Assembly: GCF_019802255.1 (NCBI RefSeq) | Contig: NZ_JAHYSS010000001.1 | Location: forward strand, 767,333 to 831,332 | Length of the DNA: 64,000 bases | Direction: 5' to 3' | Source of the DNA: Pedobacter polysacchareus | GTDB lineage: Bacteria; Bacteroidota; Bacteroidia; Sphingobacteriales; Sphingobacteriaceae | Shown here: positions 16,210-24,800 of the stretch, piece after piece | How the letters are laid out: each line of letters starts with the position of its first letter | Numbering within the stretch: position 1 is the first letter of the stretch | Notes under the pieces: model-generated | Database searches by the model: none | Told to the model about the DNA's origin: nothing | Seen by the model: the letters and a program-made list of their open reading frames with translations, nothing else | Made by a program: the position numbers and the translations under genes

Positions 16210-18000
16210 ATGGAAACTACAGACAAAAAAACAATTAAAGGTGGAGCGTTTTTAATTACAGAAACCAATTACCAGGATGTATTTATTCCTGAAGAATTTG
16301 ATGAAGAGCAGCAAATGATTGCACAGACCTGCCGCGATTTTCTAGCAGCAGAAGTGTATCCAAATCTGGACCGTATCGACACCCAGGAAGAGGGCTTGAT
16401 GCCTTCGTTAATGGATAAAGCTGGTGCACTCGGTATTTTAGGGGTTTCCATTCCTGAAGAATTTGGTGGCTTTGGCAAGAATTTCAACACTTCGATGCTG
16501 GTTGCTGATGTGATCGGTGCCGGTCATTCCTTTGCTGTAGCACTTTCTGCACATACAGGAATCGGGACACTGCCTATCTTGTATTATGGAAATGAAGCAC
16601 AGAAAGCGAAGTACATCCCTAAATTGGGAACAGGCGAATGGAAAGCAGCATACTGCTTAACAGAACCTAATTCTGGTTCGGATGCCAATTCTGGAAAAAC
16701 TAAAGCAAAACTTTCTGAGGATGGGAAACATTACCTGATCACTGGTCAGAAAATGTGGATCACGAACGGTGGTTTTGCAGATATATTTATTGTGTTTGCT
16801 AAGATTGATGACGATGCCAATTTAACTGCTTTCATTGTAGAGCGTGACTTTGGGGGCATTACCATGAATCCGGAAGAGCATAAAATGGGAATCAAAGGTT
16901 CTTCCACCAGACAGGTATTCTTCAATGATTGCCCGGTACCCGTAGAAAACATGCTTTCTGAGCGTCAGAATGGCTTTAAGATCGCCGTGAACATTTTGAA
17001 CATTGGCCGTATTAAATTGTCGGCAGCAGCGATTGGTGCTTCAAAAGCAGTGATTGATACTGCGATTAATTATTCAAACGAAAGAATTCAATTTGACCGT
17101 CCGATTTCTAAATATGGTGCCATCAGGTACAAATTAGCAGAAATGGCGGCAAAAGTATATGCTGTAGAATCCGCAAATTATCGTGCAGGTCAGAATATTG
17201 ACGATGCGTATGAAAGATTGGTTGCCGGAGGAATGGATGCGAGTAAAGCCAAACTGAAATCTACCGAAGAATATGCGGTGGAATGTGCGATCCTGAAAGT
17301 TTGGGGTTCTGAAGCATTGGATTATGTAGTAGACGAAGGGGTGCAGATTTATGGTGGTATGGGATTCTCGGCGGAAGCGCCAATGGACCGTGCATATCGT
17401 GATGCGAGGATCAACAGAATCTTTGAGGGAACGAACGAAATCAACAGATTACTGACAGTAGATATGATGTTGAAGCGCGCCATGAAAGGTGAGTTGGATT
17501 TGATGACGCCTGCTACTGCTGTAGCTGCAGAATTGATGTCTATCCCTGATTTCGGAGAAGAAGATGACGCGTTATTCGCGGCAGAAAAGAAAATTATTAA
17601 AAACCTGAAAAAGGCGACTTTAATGGTGGCGGGTGCTGCGGTTCAGAAATTGATGATGAGCCTTTCTAAGGAGCAGGAGATTTTGATGAACATTGCAGAT
17701 ATGGCCAGCTATGTTTATGTAGCAGAATCAGCGATGCTGAGAACAGAAAAGTTGGTGAGCCTTCGTGGTGAAGCCGCTTGTGAAGGTCAGCTGAATTTAA
17801 TGCGTATCTATTTTGTGGAGGCGGTTGATGCTTTGCAAAAAGCGGGTAAAGAAGCTTTATGGGCATTTGCTGATGGAGATGAGCAGCGCATGATGATGGT
17901 AGGTTTACGCCGTTTCACTAAAATGGAAGCCTTCAATGTGAAAGAAACCCGTCAGAAGGTTGCACAGCAAGTGATTGCTGCCAATAAATATTGTTATTAA
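16210..18000 (+). CDS. fadE: Acyl-CoA dehydrogenase (FadE-like, extended C-terminus)
   Basis: This 596-residue flavoprotein catalyses the first beta-oxidation step. FAD-binding signatures are AYCLTEPNSGSDANSGKTKA and KMWITNGGFADIFIVFAK. The catalytic glutamate is expected at Glu406 in FEGTNEINRLL. About 150 residues follow the core and match the C-terminal extension of long-chain/very-long-chain dehydrogenases such as Bacillus FadE. It is the last gene of the operon and ends 24 bp before a terminator. Electrons would pass to ETF, which is not encoded here. Confidence 0.92.
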   Translation: METTDKKTIKGGAFLITETNYQDVFIPEEFDEEQQMIAQTCRDFLAAEVYPNLDRIDTQEEGLMPSLMDKAGALGILGVSIPEEFGGFGKNFNTSMLVADVIGAGHSFAVALSAHTGIGTLPILYYGNEAQKAKYIPKLGTGEWKAAYCLTEPNSGSDANSGKTKAKLSEDGKHYLITGQKMWITNGGFADIFIVFAKIDDDANLTAFIVERDFGGITMNPEEHKMGIKGSSTRQVFFNDCPVPVENMLSERQNGFKIAVNILNIGRIKLSAAAIGASKAVIDTAINYSNERIQFDRPISKYGAIRYKLAEMAAKVYAVESANYRAGQNIDDAYERLVAGGMDASKAKLKSTEEYAVECAILKVWGSEALDYVVDEGVQIYGGMGFSAEAPMDRAYRDARINRIFEGTNEINRLLTVDMMLKRAMKGELDLMTPATAVAAELMSIPDFGEEDDALFAAEKKIIKNLKKATLMVAGAAVQKLMMSLSKEQEILMNIADMASYVYVAESAMLRTEKLVSLRGEAACEGQLNLMRIYFVEAVDALQKAGKEALWAFADGDEQRMMMVGLRRFTKMEAFNVKETRQKVAQQVIAANKYCY

Positions 18001-18023
18001 GGTATCTATTCATAATTAAACTG

Positions 18024-18056
18024 AACGCTCTTAATCTGATTAGGGGCGTTTTTTTT
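18024..18056 (+). terminator. Terminator of the fad operon
   Basis: An 11-bp stem with two G-U pairs (18024-18034 with 18040-18050) and a five-base loop is followed by eight T. Confidence 0.8.
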
Positions 18057-18092
18057 GTAGCCCCTTTTCTATTTGTTAAAATTGGTTAAAAA

Positions 18093-18123
18093 TTGCGGCA
18101 TCGCCAATAAAAGACTATTTTTG
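18093..18123 (+). promoter_or_regulatory. Promoter of the FKBP-like lipoprotein pair
   Basis: TTG (18093-18095), a 20-bp spacer and TATTTTTG (18116-18123) fit the Bacteroidota consensus. The -7 element ends only 6 bp before the start codon at 18130, so the transcript may be nearly leaderless. Confidence 0.5.
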
Positions 18124-18129
18124 TCTATT

Positions 18130-18609
18130 ATGTTAAAAAACAAGATTTTGCTGTTGTCGTTTTTGCTATGCGGTTTATTTGCCGCATGTGAGAAGACTCC
18201 TCCTTACGATCCGGAGAAACAGTTGGAATTGGACGCGATAACGATACAAAAATATAAGGACAGTACCAGAACAACTTTTACGGTAGACCCTTCTGGTTTG
18301 AATTATCAAATTACGGCTGTAGGGACAGGAACAGTGTTCCCAAAATTAGAAGATAGTTTGGTGGTGTACTTTGATGCCCGTTTGTTAAAGTCAACGGTGG
18401 CTTTTCAGACGATTCCGGAAACAGATTCGGTGACGGTAAAGCTTGCTGATGCGATGAAAGGCTGGCAGATCGGCCTTCCGAAAATCACGAAAGGCGGTCA
18501 GATCAGGCTGATTATTCCCTCTGCTTTGGCTTACAAGAATTTTTCCGGCGGCAGCATCCCGCCATTTGCCATATTAGATTATACCATTACCCTAAAGAAT
18601 ATAAAATAG
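18130..18609 (+). CDS. FKBP-like peptidyl-prolyl isomerase lipoprotein
   Basis: The start at 18130 gives a proper lipoprotein signal (MLKNKILLLSFLLCGLF, then AAC); an in-frame upstream ATG at 18073 would add 19 residues before it and lies upstream of the promoter. The 159-residue protein carries one FKBP-fold domain (about 45-159), with GWQIGLPKITKGGQIRLIIP and SALAYKN as the family core and SIPPFAILDYTITL at the end. It probably assists folding in the periplasm, anchored by its lipid. It is 10 bp from a second FKBP-like gene. Confidence 0.82.
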   Translation: MLKNKILLLSFLLCGLFAACEKTPPYDPEKQLELDAITIQKYKDSTRTTFTVDPSGLNYQITAVGTGTVFPKLEDSLVVYFDARLLKSTVAFQTIPETDSVTVKLADAMKGWQIGLPKITKGGQIRLIIPSALAYKNFSGGSIPPFAILDYTITLKNIK

Positions 18610-18619
18610 AAAATACAAA

Positions 18620-19528
18620 ATGATTAAAAAGTTATCACTTTATACCATTGCCTTGCTGGCGACCATCGTTATTTTTAGTTCCTGTAAAAAGGAGTATGAG
18701 TCAGTTCAGACGATAGATGATACTAAACTGGCAGATTACTTCGCAAAAAACAACATCAATGCCATTGCAGATTCTGCTAAAACCGGTTATTTTTATGTGC
18801 CTACACAGCCTGCTGGAAGTACGGATGCCAACAACTATAAGCTGACGGATTCAGTACGTTACCGCATCACAGTATCAGCATTTTCTAACGGAGCTGTATT
18901 TGCGACCACGCCTACTTATCGTAATGAAGGACAACGTGTGGGTACTCCATTTGGATTTTTCGGAAAATCGATTCCTGCCATCTCTCAGGTACTTAAAAAG
19001 TTAAACCCTGGTGCAACGGTAAAAATTTACCTACCATCTTACCTGGCTTTTGGTAGAAATGGATTGCCATCTGTAGGCATTGCTTCAAATGAAATTATCG
19101 TAGTATCAATTATCACTTATAAAGAAAGTCAAGCGGTGCTGAATGATGGACTGATACAGGCATATTTATCAGCGAATTCAATTACAAATGCGGTTAAAGA
19201 TCCTTCTGGTATCTATCTGCAAACCACTACCGTGGGTACAGGAACAGAGGTCATCAATCTGAATACTTTAGTGAACTTCAGTTATGTATTGAAGAGTTTA
19301 GACGGCGGCCTGAATCAGGATGCCAGCATGACTGCGATGCCTAAAAAGTTAATTCCTGCATTTAGAATTATGCTGCCAAAATTCAGTAAAGGTTCTAAAG
19401 TAAGGATGTTTATTCCTTCCGGACTGGCTTATGGAAATGCATTAATCACTGATCCTAATGGTGGGGAGTCTATTCCTCCAAATTCAAACCTGGATTACAG
19501 CGTAGAAATATTAGAAGTAACCAATTAA
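18620..19528 (+). CDS. Lipoprotein with two FKBP-like domains
   Basis: The 302-residue protein has a lipobox (VIFSSC) and two successive FKBP-fold units. The first is about 30-170 (LKKLNPGATVKIYLPSYLAF) and the second about 175-300 (MLPKFSKGSKVRMFIPSGLA, then IPPNSNLDYSVEILEV). The first repeat has lost several typical active-site positions and may be structural. It is cotranscribed with the single-domain FKBP lipoprotein, and the pair probably arose by duplication. Periplasmic chaperone or prolyl isomerase activity is inferred from family only. Confidence 0.8.
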   Translation: MIKKLSLYTIALLATIVIFSSCKKEYESVQTIDDTKLADYFAKNNINAIADSAKTGYFYVPTQPAGSTDANNYKLTDSVRYRITVSAFSNGAVFATTPTYRNEGQRVGTPFGFFGKSIPAISQVLKKLNPGATVKIYLPSYLAFGRNGLPSVGIASNEIIVVSIITYKESQAVLNDGLIQAYLSANSITNAVKDPSGIYLQTTTVGTGTEVINLNTLVNFSYVLKSLDGGLNQDASMTAMPKKLIPAFRIMLPKFSKGSKVRMFIPSGLAYGNALITDPNGGESIPPNSNLDYSVEILEVTN

Positions 19529-19536
19529 AATATATG

Positions 19537-19560
19537 GCGGCATTATTCATTTAATGCCGC
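19537..19560. terminator. Hairpin between convergent genes
   Basis: A 9-bp stem (19537-19545 with 19552-19560) lies between the FKBP lipoprotein gene and the photolyase gene and includes the latter's stop codon. T runs on either side are short, so it may be weak. Confidence 0.35.
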
Positions 19561-20859
19561 TTTAAAAACTTTCAAGACCCTTTCTCTGGCAAAAGCATGT
19601 TCTACCATTGGTAGGGTGTGCTTTAATTGTTTATAGGCAGGAACCCAGCGGTCTACATATTCCAGCTTCGGATCAAATTTCTTAAGTTGAAGTTCCGGAT
19701 TAAATACCCTGAAATAGGGCGCAGCATCATTTCCTGATCCGCAGGCCCATTGCCATCCACCCACATTGCTGGCCATCTCATAGTCCAATAGTTTTTCTGC
19801 AAAATAAGCTTCTCCCCATCGCCAGTCGATGAGCAAATGTTTGCATAGGAAACTGGCTACAACCATGCGTACACGATTGTGCATGTATCCGGTTTCGTTG
19901 AGCTGTCTCATACCCGCATCTACTAAAGGATAGCCGGTATTTCCCTGGCACCAGGCCTCAAATTCGTCTGGATGGTTTCTCCATTTGATCAGGTCATATT
20001 TAGGTTTGAAGGATTTCGTTACCGTATGGGGGAAATGAAACAGGATCATCTGATAAAAATCCCGCCAGGCCAATTCAGATAGCCATTTTGAGGCTTTTTT
20101 TTCCAATGCCGTTTGTGCGGCTTTCCGGATACTGATGGTGCCGAAACGCAGGTGCATGCCAATATGGGAGGTTGCATCTGCTGCCGGAAAATCCCTGTTG
20201 AGTTCATAACCATCTAGCTTGTTTTCAAAATCTTTTCCTGGAAATGGCTGATTGCTGGGTTCAAATCCCAAGTCATTTAAGCTAGGGATTGGAAATACTG
20301 CAGTCGGCCAGAAGTTATTGAAATATTTTTCAGTAGGGTAGGCGCGGAGGTAAAAGTTGTTGAGCTTTTGCTGCCACTGTTTAAAATAAGGCGTGAATAC
20401 GGTATAAGGAAGACCATCTGCTTTGGTGATTTCATTTTTCTCGAAAATCACCTGGTCTTTGTAGCTGTAAAATTGAATGTTGGCTGTTTGCAGCTGTTCT
20501 TTTATAGCTGTATCTCTTTTGATGGCATCAGGTTCATAATCCTGATTGCAATACACCGCATTGATCTGATAAGTTTCGCTTAGCGCTGCCCAGATGTCTG
20601 CTGGTTTGCCGTGTTGAATCAGGATGGAAGAGCCCTGATCTTTCTGGAGCTGATTGCTGAGGGTACTCAGCGTTTGATGGAGGAAATTGACCCGGGCATC
20701 TTGTTTACTGGCCAGTTTGCTTAGGATATCCGTATCGAAAATGAAAAGCAGCAGTACTGGATATTCGCCTTTTAAGGCATGGTAAATGGCAGCATTGTCT
20801 TCCAGTCGCAGGTCTCTTCGCAACCAGCAGATGTTAATTTTAGGCTTCATATCGGGCAT
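19543..20859 (-). CDS. phrB: Deoxyribodipyrimidine photolyase (class I type)
   Basis: The 438-residue flavoprotein has an N-terminal photolyase alpha/beta domain (INICWLRRDLRLEDNAAIYH) for the antenna cofactor and a C-terminal FAD domain with WLSELAWRDFYQMILFHFPH, the GNTGYPLVDAGMRQLNETGY motif and NVGGWQWACGSGNDAAPYFR. The last fits class I CPD photolyases rather than DASH proteins. It uses blue light to split pyrimidine dimers. It is 38 bp downstream of the TIGR01777 epimerase gene and likely cotranscribed. The second Met (three codons in) is an alternative start. Confidence 0.88.
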   Translation of the reverse strand: MPDMKPKINICWLRRDLRLEDNAAIYHALKGEYPVLLLFIFDTDILSKLASKQDARVNFLHQTLSTLSNQLQKDQGSSILIQHGKPADIWAALSETYQINAVYCNQDYEPDAIKRDTAIKEQLQTANIQFYSYKDQVIFEKNEITKADGLPYTVFTPYFKQWQQKLNNFYLRAYPTEKYFNNFWPTAVFPIPSLNDLGFEPSNQPFPGKDFENKLDGYELNRDFPAADATSHIGMHLRFGTISIRKAAQTALEKKASKWLSELAWRDFYQMILFHFPHTVTKSFKPKYDLIKWRNHPDEFEAWCQGNTGYPLVDAGMRQLNETGYMHNRVRMVVASFLCKHLLIDWRWGEAYFAEKLLDYEMASNVGGWQWACGSGNDAAPYFRVFNPELQLKKFDPKLEYVDRWVPAYKQLKHTLPMVEHAFARERVLKVFKAALNE

Positions 20860-20897
20860 TTGAACGTTTAATGAGGGTTGGTTTGTTTTTTTTCTTC

Positions 20898-21809
20898 CTA
20901 TTTAGTCTGGTAAATATCGGCTAAAGCCAGCTCTAATTTCGAATATTTGAACTTAAATCCGGTATTGAGTAGTTTTTGAGCACTGGTATTATTGCTGCTC
21001 AAAACCACTGCAGAAAGCTCTCCAAGGATGATTTTTAAAACAAACTCAGGTACGTTAATTGGCCATACGGGGCGATGCAGCTGTTTGGCAATCGCTTTGG
21101 TAAGCATGATATTGCTGACCGGATGTGCTGCCGTTGCGTTGTAAGCACCGCTATAACTATCGTTTTCTGCGGCAAGTGTAAACATTTCCAGGATGTCATC
21201 CAGGTGTACCCATGGCACCCATTGTTTGCCGGTGCCCAGACCTGCGCCGAAGAAGTAACGAATCGGCTGCTCCATTGCTTTTAATGCCCCGCCCCGTTTT
21301 GCAAGGATGACGCCAATCCTCCATTTTACGACTCTGATCCCCATGGATAGTCCTTGATCTGCTGCGGCTTCCCATTTCGCGCAGCATTCTGCCAGAAACC
21401 CGCTGCCATTCGGACTTTCTTCTGTTAGGACTTGGTCGCCCGCATCTCCATAATAACCAACTGCTGCCGCGGAAATAAAGGTTTTAACAGGGGCGTTTTG
21501 TTCTTTTATAGTTTTATATAATAGCTGAGCGGATAATACCCGGCTGTCGATGAGCTTTTTCTTGCGGGCATCGGTCCATTTTTCTCCTGCAATATTTTCC
21601 CCTGCGAGGTGGATGATGGTGTCTATGCCCGACAAACATTTCGGGTCTATTTTGGATTCGTAGACATCCCATAAATACACTTTTACATCCTTGATGCGGG
21701 TTGCTTTTCTGGAGAGCACCGATACTTGATGTCCTCTTTCCATCAAAATTGGGATGAGTTTTTTTCCTACCATCCCGGTAGCGCCGGTAATTAGAATGTG
21801 CTTATTCAT
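20898..21809 (-). CDS. TIGR01777 family NAD-dependent epimerase-like protein
   Basis: This 303-residue short-chain dehydrogenase-like protein has the Rossmann motif ITGATGMVGKKLIPILMERG, the family segment IIHLAGENIAGEKWTDARKK and a YYGDAGDQVLTEESPNGSGF block in the active-site region. It ends with the DUF1731-type C-terminal domain (about 255-303), which includes SSNNTSAQKLLNTGF. The family (YfcH in E. coli) lacks a firm biochemical role. Co-occurrence with photolyase genes on both sides suggests a common light- or stress-linked regulon, but this is inference. Confidence 0.85.
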   Translation of the reverse strand: MNKHILITGATGMVGKKLIPILMERGHQVSVLSRKATRIKDVKVYLWDVYESKIDPKCLSGIDTIIHLAGENIAGEKWTDARKKKLIDSRVLSAQLLYKTIKEQNAPVKTFISAAAVGYYGDAGDQVLTEESPNGSGFLAECCAKWEAAADQGLSMGIRVVKWRIGVILAKRGGALKAMEQPIRYFFGAGLGTGKQWVPWVHLDDILEMFTLAAENDSYSGAYNATAAHPVSNIMLTKAIAKQLHRPVWPINVPEFVLKIILGELSAVVLSSNNTSAQKLLNTGFKFKYSKLELALADIYQTK

Positions 21810-21923
21810 AATTAAATAACCAATAATTGTGTGATTAGTTTAGTTATCGCAATTTATCTTCAAATGTTTGTTGCGATTATGTAAATATTACTTTAGTAAT
21901 TCGTACTAAGCTAAAAAATCGTA

Positions 21924-21931
21924 TATTTTTG
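21924..21931 (+). promoter_or_regulatory. Candidate -7 element for the cryptochrome gene
   Basis: TATTTTTG matches TAnnTTTG and lies 29 bp before the start codon. No TTG is visible at the -33 position, so support is partial. Confidence 0.35.
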
Positions 21932-21960
21932 TAGAATTGATATTTAATTGACTTTCCTTA

Positions 21961-23253
21961 ATGAAATCTAAAAGAATACTAGTCTGGTTTAGAAACGATC
22001 TTCGATTACACGACAATGAAATGTTGGTTGAAGCACTTGCTAAATCTGAAAGTATTTTACCGGTTTATTTTTTTGATCCTCAATATTTTCACGAAACCAG
22101 GTTTGAAACTTTGAAAACCGGTATCCATCGGGCAAAGTTTTTATTGGAAAGTGTGGCGGCCTTAAGGTTGTCTTTTCAGCAGCTTGGCGGAGATATTCTA
22201 TTGGTTCAGGGAAGTCCGGAAGAGTTCATGACGAAACTTGTGGAGGATTTCGATATTTCTGAAGTCTACCATCATCGTGAGGTGGCTCCAGAAGAAACTT
22301 CTATCTCTACTAGAATGGAGGATCTTTTATGGAAGCAGAAGATCAATTTAAAACACTTTATCGGTCATACCTTATATAATAAGGAAGACCTTCCTTTTCC
22401 GATCAAGGATATTCCGGACGTTTTTGCACAATTCAAGAAAAAGACAGAGCGTGATGCCATGGTGAAGGCTTGTTTTTTAAGTCCTGAAGAGATCAGCTTT
22501 GTGGAAAATGAAGATTGGGGTGTTTTACCGACACTTGCTGATTTGGGTTTTGAAGAAAAACCCGGTGATTTTCCTGATTTTGCGCAGGTCGGCGGGGAAG
22601 ATGCCGGATTAGCACACCTCAAGGAATTGCTGCTGGAAGGGGCGGAGATTCATCAAAAACCGGTAAAAAATACAGGGGATAAACAAGGTTTTACCTCCAG
22701 ATTGTCGGGCTGGCTGTCTTTAGGCTGTTTATCGCCAAGAAAAGTATATTGGAAGTTGAAGGAAGCGGAAGCAGAATTTGGTGGCAATGCTAATTTCAAT
22801 CAGATTTTGCTAGGCTTATTGTGGCGTGATTATTTCCGTTTCATGTTTAAAAAACACAGTATTGCCTTTTTTCAGGAACCCGATGATTTTGAAAAAGAAT
22901 TTTTTAGTCCGACGGAAATTGGGCATCCTGACTTGCTGAAATGGAAACAAGGAACTACGGGGCACCCAATTATTGATCGCTATATGCAGGAGTTGAATGC
23001 GCAGGGGTATATTACCCATACTGGGCGTTTATTGGTCGCTACTTATCTGATTCATGTTCTAAAGATTCATTGGACCAATGGTGCAGTCTATTTTGAAGAA
23101 AAACTGATTGATTATGCACCGGCAAGCAATTGGGGCAACTGGGCAAATGTTGCCGGAGTAGGAAAGGACATTAAATCTAAAAACACTTTCGACCTGGATA
23201 AGCAGATCAAATTATTGGAAACAGCCGTTTCTGATGCACCTTCTATGGCTTAA
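21961..23253 (+). CDS. DASH family cryptochrome
   Basis: The 430-residue protein has a photolyase N-domain (RILVWFRNDLRLHDNEMLVE, YFFDPQYFHETRF) with the DASH-type pattern, a REVAPEETS segment and an FAD domain ending PASNWGNWANVAGVGKD. The SNWGNW and VAGVG pattern separates DASH proteins from the class I photolyase at 19543. Members repair dimers in single-stranded DNA or act in light signalling. It is divergent from the epimerase/photolyase operon and ends overlapping the convergent next gene by 4 bp. The C-terminal tail is short. Confidence 0.88.
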   Translation: MKSKRILVWFRNDLRLHDNEMLVEALAKSESILPVYFFDPQYFHETRFETLKTGIHRAKFLLESVAALRLSFQQLGGDILLVQGSPEEFMTKLVEDFDISEVYHHREVAPEETSISTRMEDLLWKQKINLKHFIGHTLYNKEDLPFPIKDIPDVFAQFKKKTERDAMVKACFLSPEEISFVENEDWGVLPTLADLGFEEKPGDFPDFAQVGGEDAGLAHLKELLLEGAEIHQKPVKNTGDKQGFTSRLSGWLSLGCLSPRKVYWKLKEAEAEFGGNANFNQILLGLLWRDYFRFMFKKHSIAFFQEPDDFEKEFFSPTEIGHPDLLKWKQGTTGHPIIDRYMQELNAQGYITHTGRLLVATYLIHVLKIHWTNGAVYFEEKLIDYAPASNWGNWANVAGVGKDIKSKNTFDLDKQIKLLETAVSDAPSMA

Positions 23254-23744
23254 CTCATTTTTTTAATCCTATCTATCACACTGATGTCGTCATCTGCTGC
23301 CCTGATGACCAGGATTTGCTTGCTGTTTTCAATATTTAACACCCACAGCGTCACATCTGCTGTTCTTACCTTGATGCCAGAAGTGATGTTATAATCTTTA
23401 TATTGATTTTGAATTTTTTTTCTGATTTGATCAGGTACGTCTTTTTCTGAGCCATAAGAAAGGTGATAAACCAATTCTCCAGTTTTTGTAAACACGGCTT
23501 TATTCTTTTGATCATTAAGAATGAAATTAACGACAAACCTTTTGTTGACTTCGAACCATTTCGGGGCTGTGGCCTCTTTAAATAGTTCGTTGAATGAGTT
23601 GGAAACCCGTTCTGAGACCACCGCTTCTGTGGTGTTTCCCTTAATGATTACCGTTTCCAGCGTAGTAATCTGCGCATTCACATTTTTCACACCCATGAAA
23701 ACTAAGGAAGCGCTGATGGCGAGGGGAATTATTAACTTTTTCAT
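23250..23744 (-). CDS. Secreted PepSY/BLIP-like small protein of unknown function
   Basis: This 164-residue protein has a signal peptide (MKKLIIPLAISASLVFMG, then VNAQ). The mature part alternates strands and a helix: VNKRFVVNFILNDQKNKAVF, TGELVYHLSYG, then a helix (VPDQIRKKIQNQYKDY), then TADVTLWVLNIENSKQIL. This resembles the PepSY-like/BLIP-like folds common in secreted Bacteroidota proteins. No partner gene is in the operon. Its stop overlaps that of the convergent cryptochrome gene. Confidence 0.65.
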   Translation of the reverse strand: MKKLIIPLAISASLVFMGVKNVNAQITTLETVIIKGNTTEAVVSERVSNSFNELFKEATAPKWFEVNKRFVVNFILNDQKNKAVFTKTGELVYHLSYGSEKDVPDQIRKKIQNQYKDYNITSGIKVRTADVTLWVLNIENSKQILVIRAADDDISVIDRIKKMS

Positions 23745-24093
23745 CTTTAATTTGTTTAATTATCCTAAATATCGGCGTGTCCGCTATATGAAAAATCAAA
23801 TTTATCTGGATGTCGGCAGTCCCTGTTTATACAACCTGTTTATAGCACTGAAGTCCTTTTGACCCCTTTAATTGGTAGTTGATGAGTGATTTTGAGTGGT
23901 TTGCAGATGTTTTTATGTCGTTTAATGGAAAACGTTTTGGCTCAGTCGGATGTTGTTAAACAATTGTGTTGTTTTTCTGTTTTATAGCCTTTACTGAATT
24001 CATCCCTGATTTTGTTTTTTGCTAAATGTGGTCAGCTAAGTGGTATCGCTTGACTGAGCTGGGATTTTGTAATTTTTCAAATAGATGTGAAAG
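23745..24093. other. Intergenic region between divergent genes
   Basis: About 350 bases between the secreted protein gene and the LytTR regulator. I see no coding sequence or exact TAnnTTTG element near either start. It contains two copies of CCTGTTTATA in direct orientation with a 13-bp period (23822-23831 and 23835-23844). Confidence 0.45.
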
Positions 24094-24798
24094 ATGAATT
24101 TAAAATGTTTACTGGTAGACGATGAATTGGTTTCGCAAAAGGTACTCAAGCAGTACATCAGCCTTGTGGAACAGCTGGAATTGGTAGGCTGCTGCAGCAA
24201 TGCTTTTCAGGCTATGGAGATTTTAAAAACGGAGAAAGTGGATTTAATTTTCCTGGATATACAAATGCCTAAATTATTAGGTACAAGTCTGATAAAAACG
24301 CTGCAGCATCCCCCCAAAGTCATTTTCGTAACCGCCTATCCGGAATATGCTGTGGAAGCCTTTGAACTGGATGCCGTGGATTTTCTTTTAAAACCAATTA
24401 GTTTGGAGCGGTTTTTAAAAGCAGTAAATAAAGCAATCGACAGGGGAGCTGTACTGGATGATCGATTGCGTGGAGCGGGTGTGGAGTTTATTTGTTTTCG
24501 CGCAAATAGAAAGACGGTGAAAGTTTTTCTGGAGCATATTATCTATATAGAAAGCGTAAAAGATTATGTCAAAATATACCGGGATCAGGAATCTCCTTTA
24601 ATAGTGAAACATTCACTAAGTGCATTGGAAGCGATGTTATCCCCTCATTCCTTCCTACGTATCCACAGGTCTTTCATTGTATCCATAAAGCGGATCACAG
24701 CTTTTACGAGTTATGATGTAGAAATTGAGGGGCTTGAATTACCAATAGGAAGGCGTTTCGCAAGCCAGGTGAAGCGACTTTCTTTAAAGGGAAGCTAG
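24094..24798 (+). CDS. LytTR-type response regulator (orphan)
   Basis: The 234-residue protein has a receiver domain (CLLVDDELVSQKVLKQYI, phosphoacceptor Asp55 in LIFLDIQMPKLLG, switch Thr in VIFVTAYPEYAVEAF) and a C-terminal LytTR DNA-binding domain (about 130-230; YIESVKDYVKIYR, SFLRIHRSFIVSIKRI). No histidine kinase gene is adjacent, unlike the pair at 58-60 kb, so its partner must be elsewhere. Immediately downstream lies a regulator pseudogene, which suggests that neighbouring sequence was lost. Confidence 0.9.
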   Translation: MNLKCLLVDDELVSQKVLKQYISLVEQLELVGCCSNAFQAMEILKTEKVDLIFLDIQMPKLLGTSLIKTLQHPPKVIFVTAYPEYAVEAFELDAVDFLLKPISLERFLKAVNKAIDRGAVLDDRLRGAGVEFICFRANRKTVKVFLEHIIYIESVKDYVKIYRDQESPLIVKHSLSALEAMLSPHSFLRIHRSFIVSIKRITAFTSYDVEIEGLELPIGRRFASQVKRLSLKGS

Positions 24799-24800
24799 TT

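Noticed and set aside
23521..23862. 113-residue plus-strand frame across the secreted-protein gene and upstream region
   Set aside because: It lies mainly opposite a gene with a convincing signal peptide and has no domain or start-site support.
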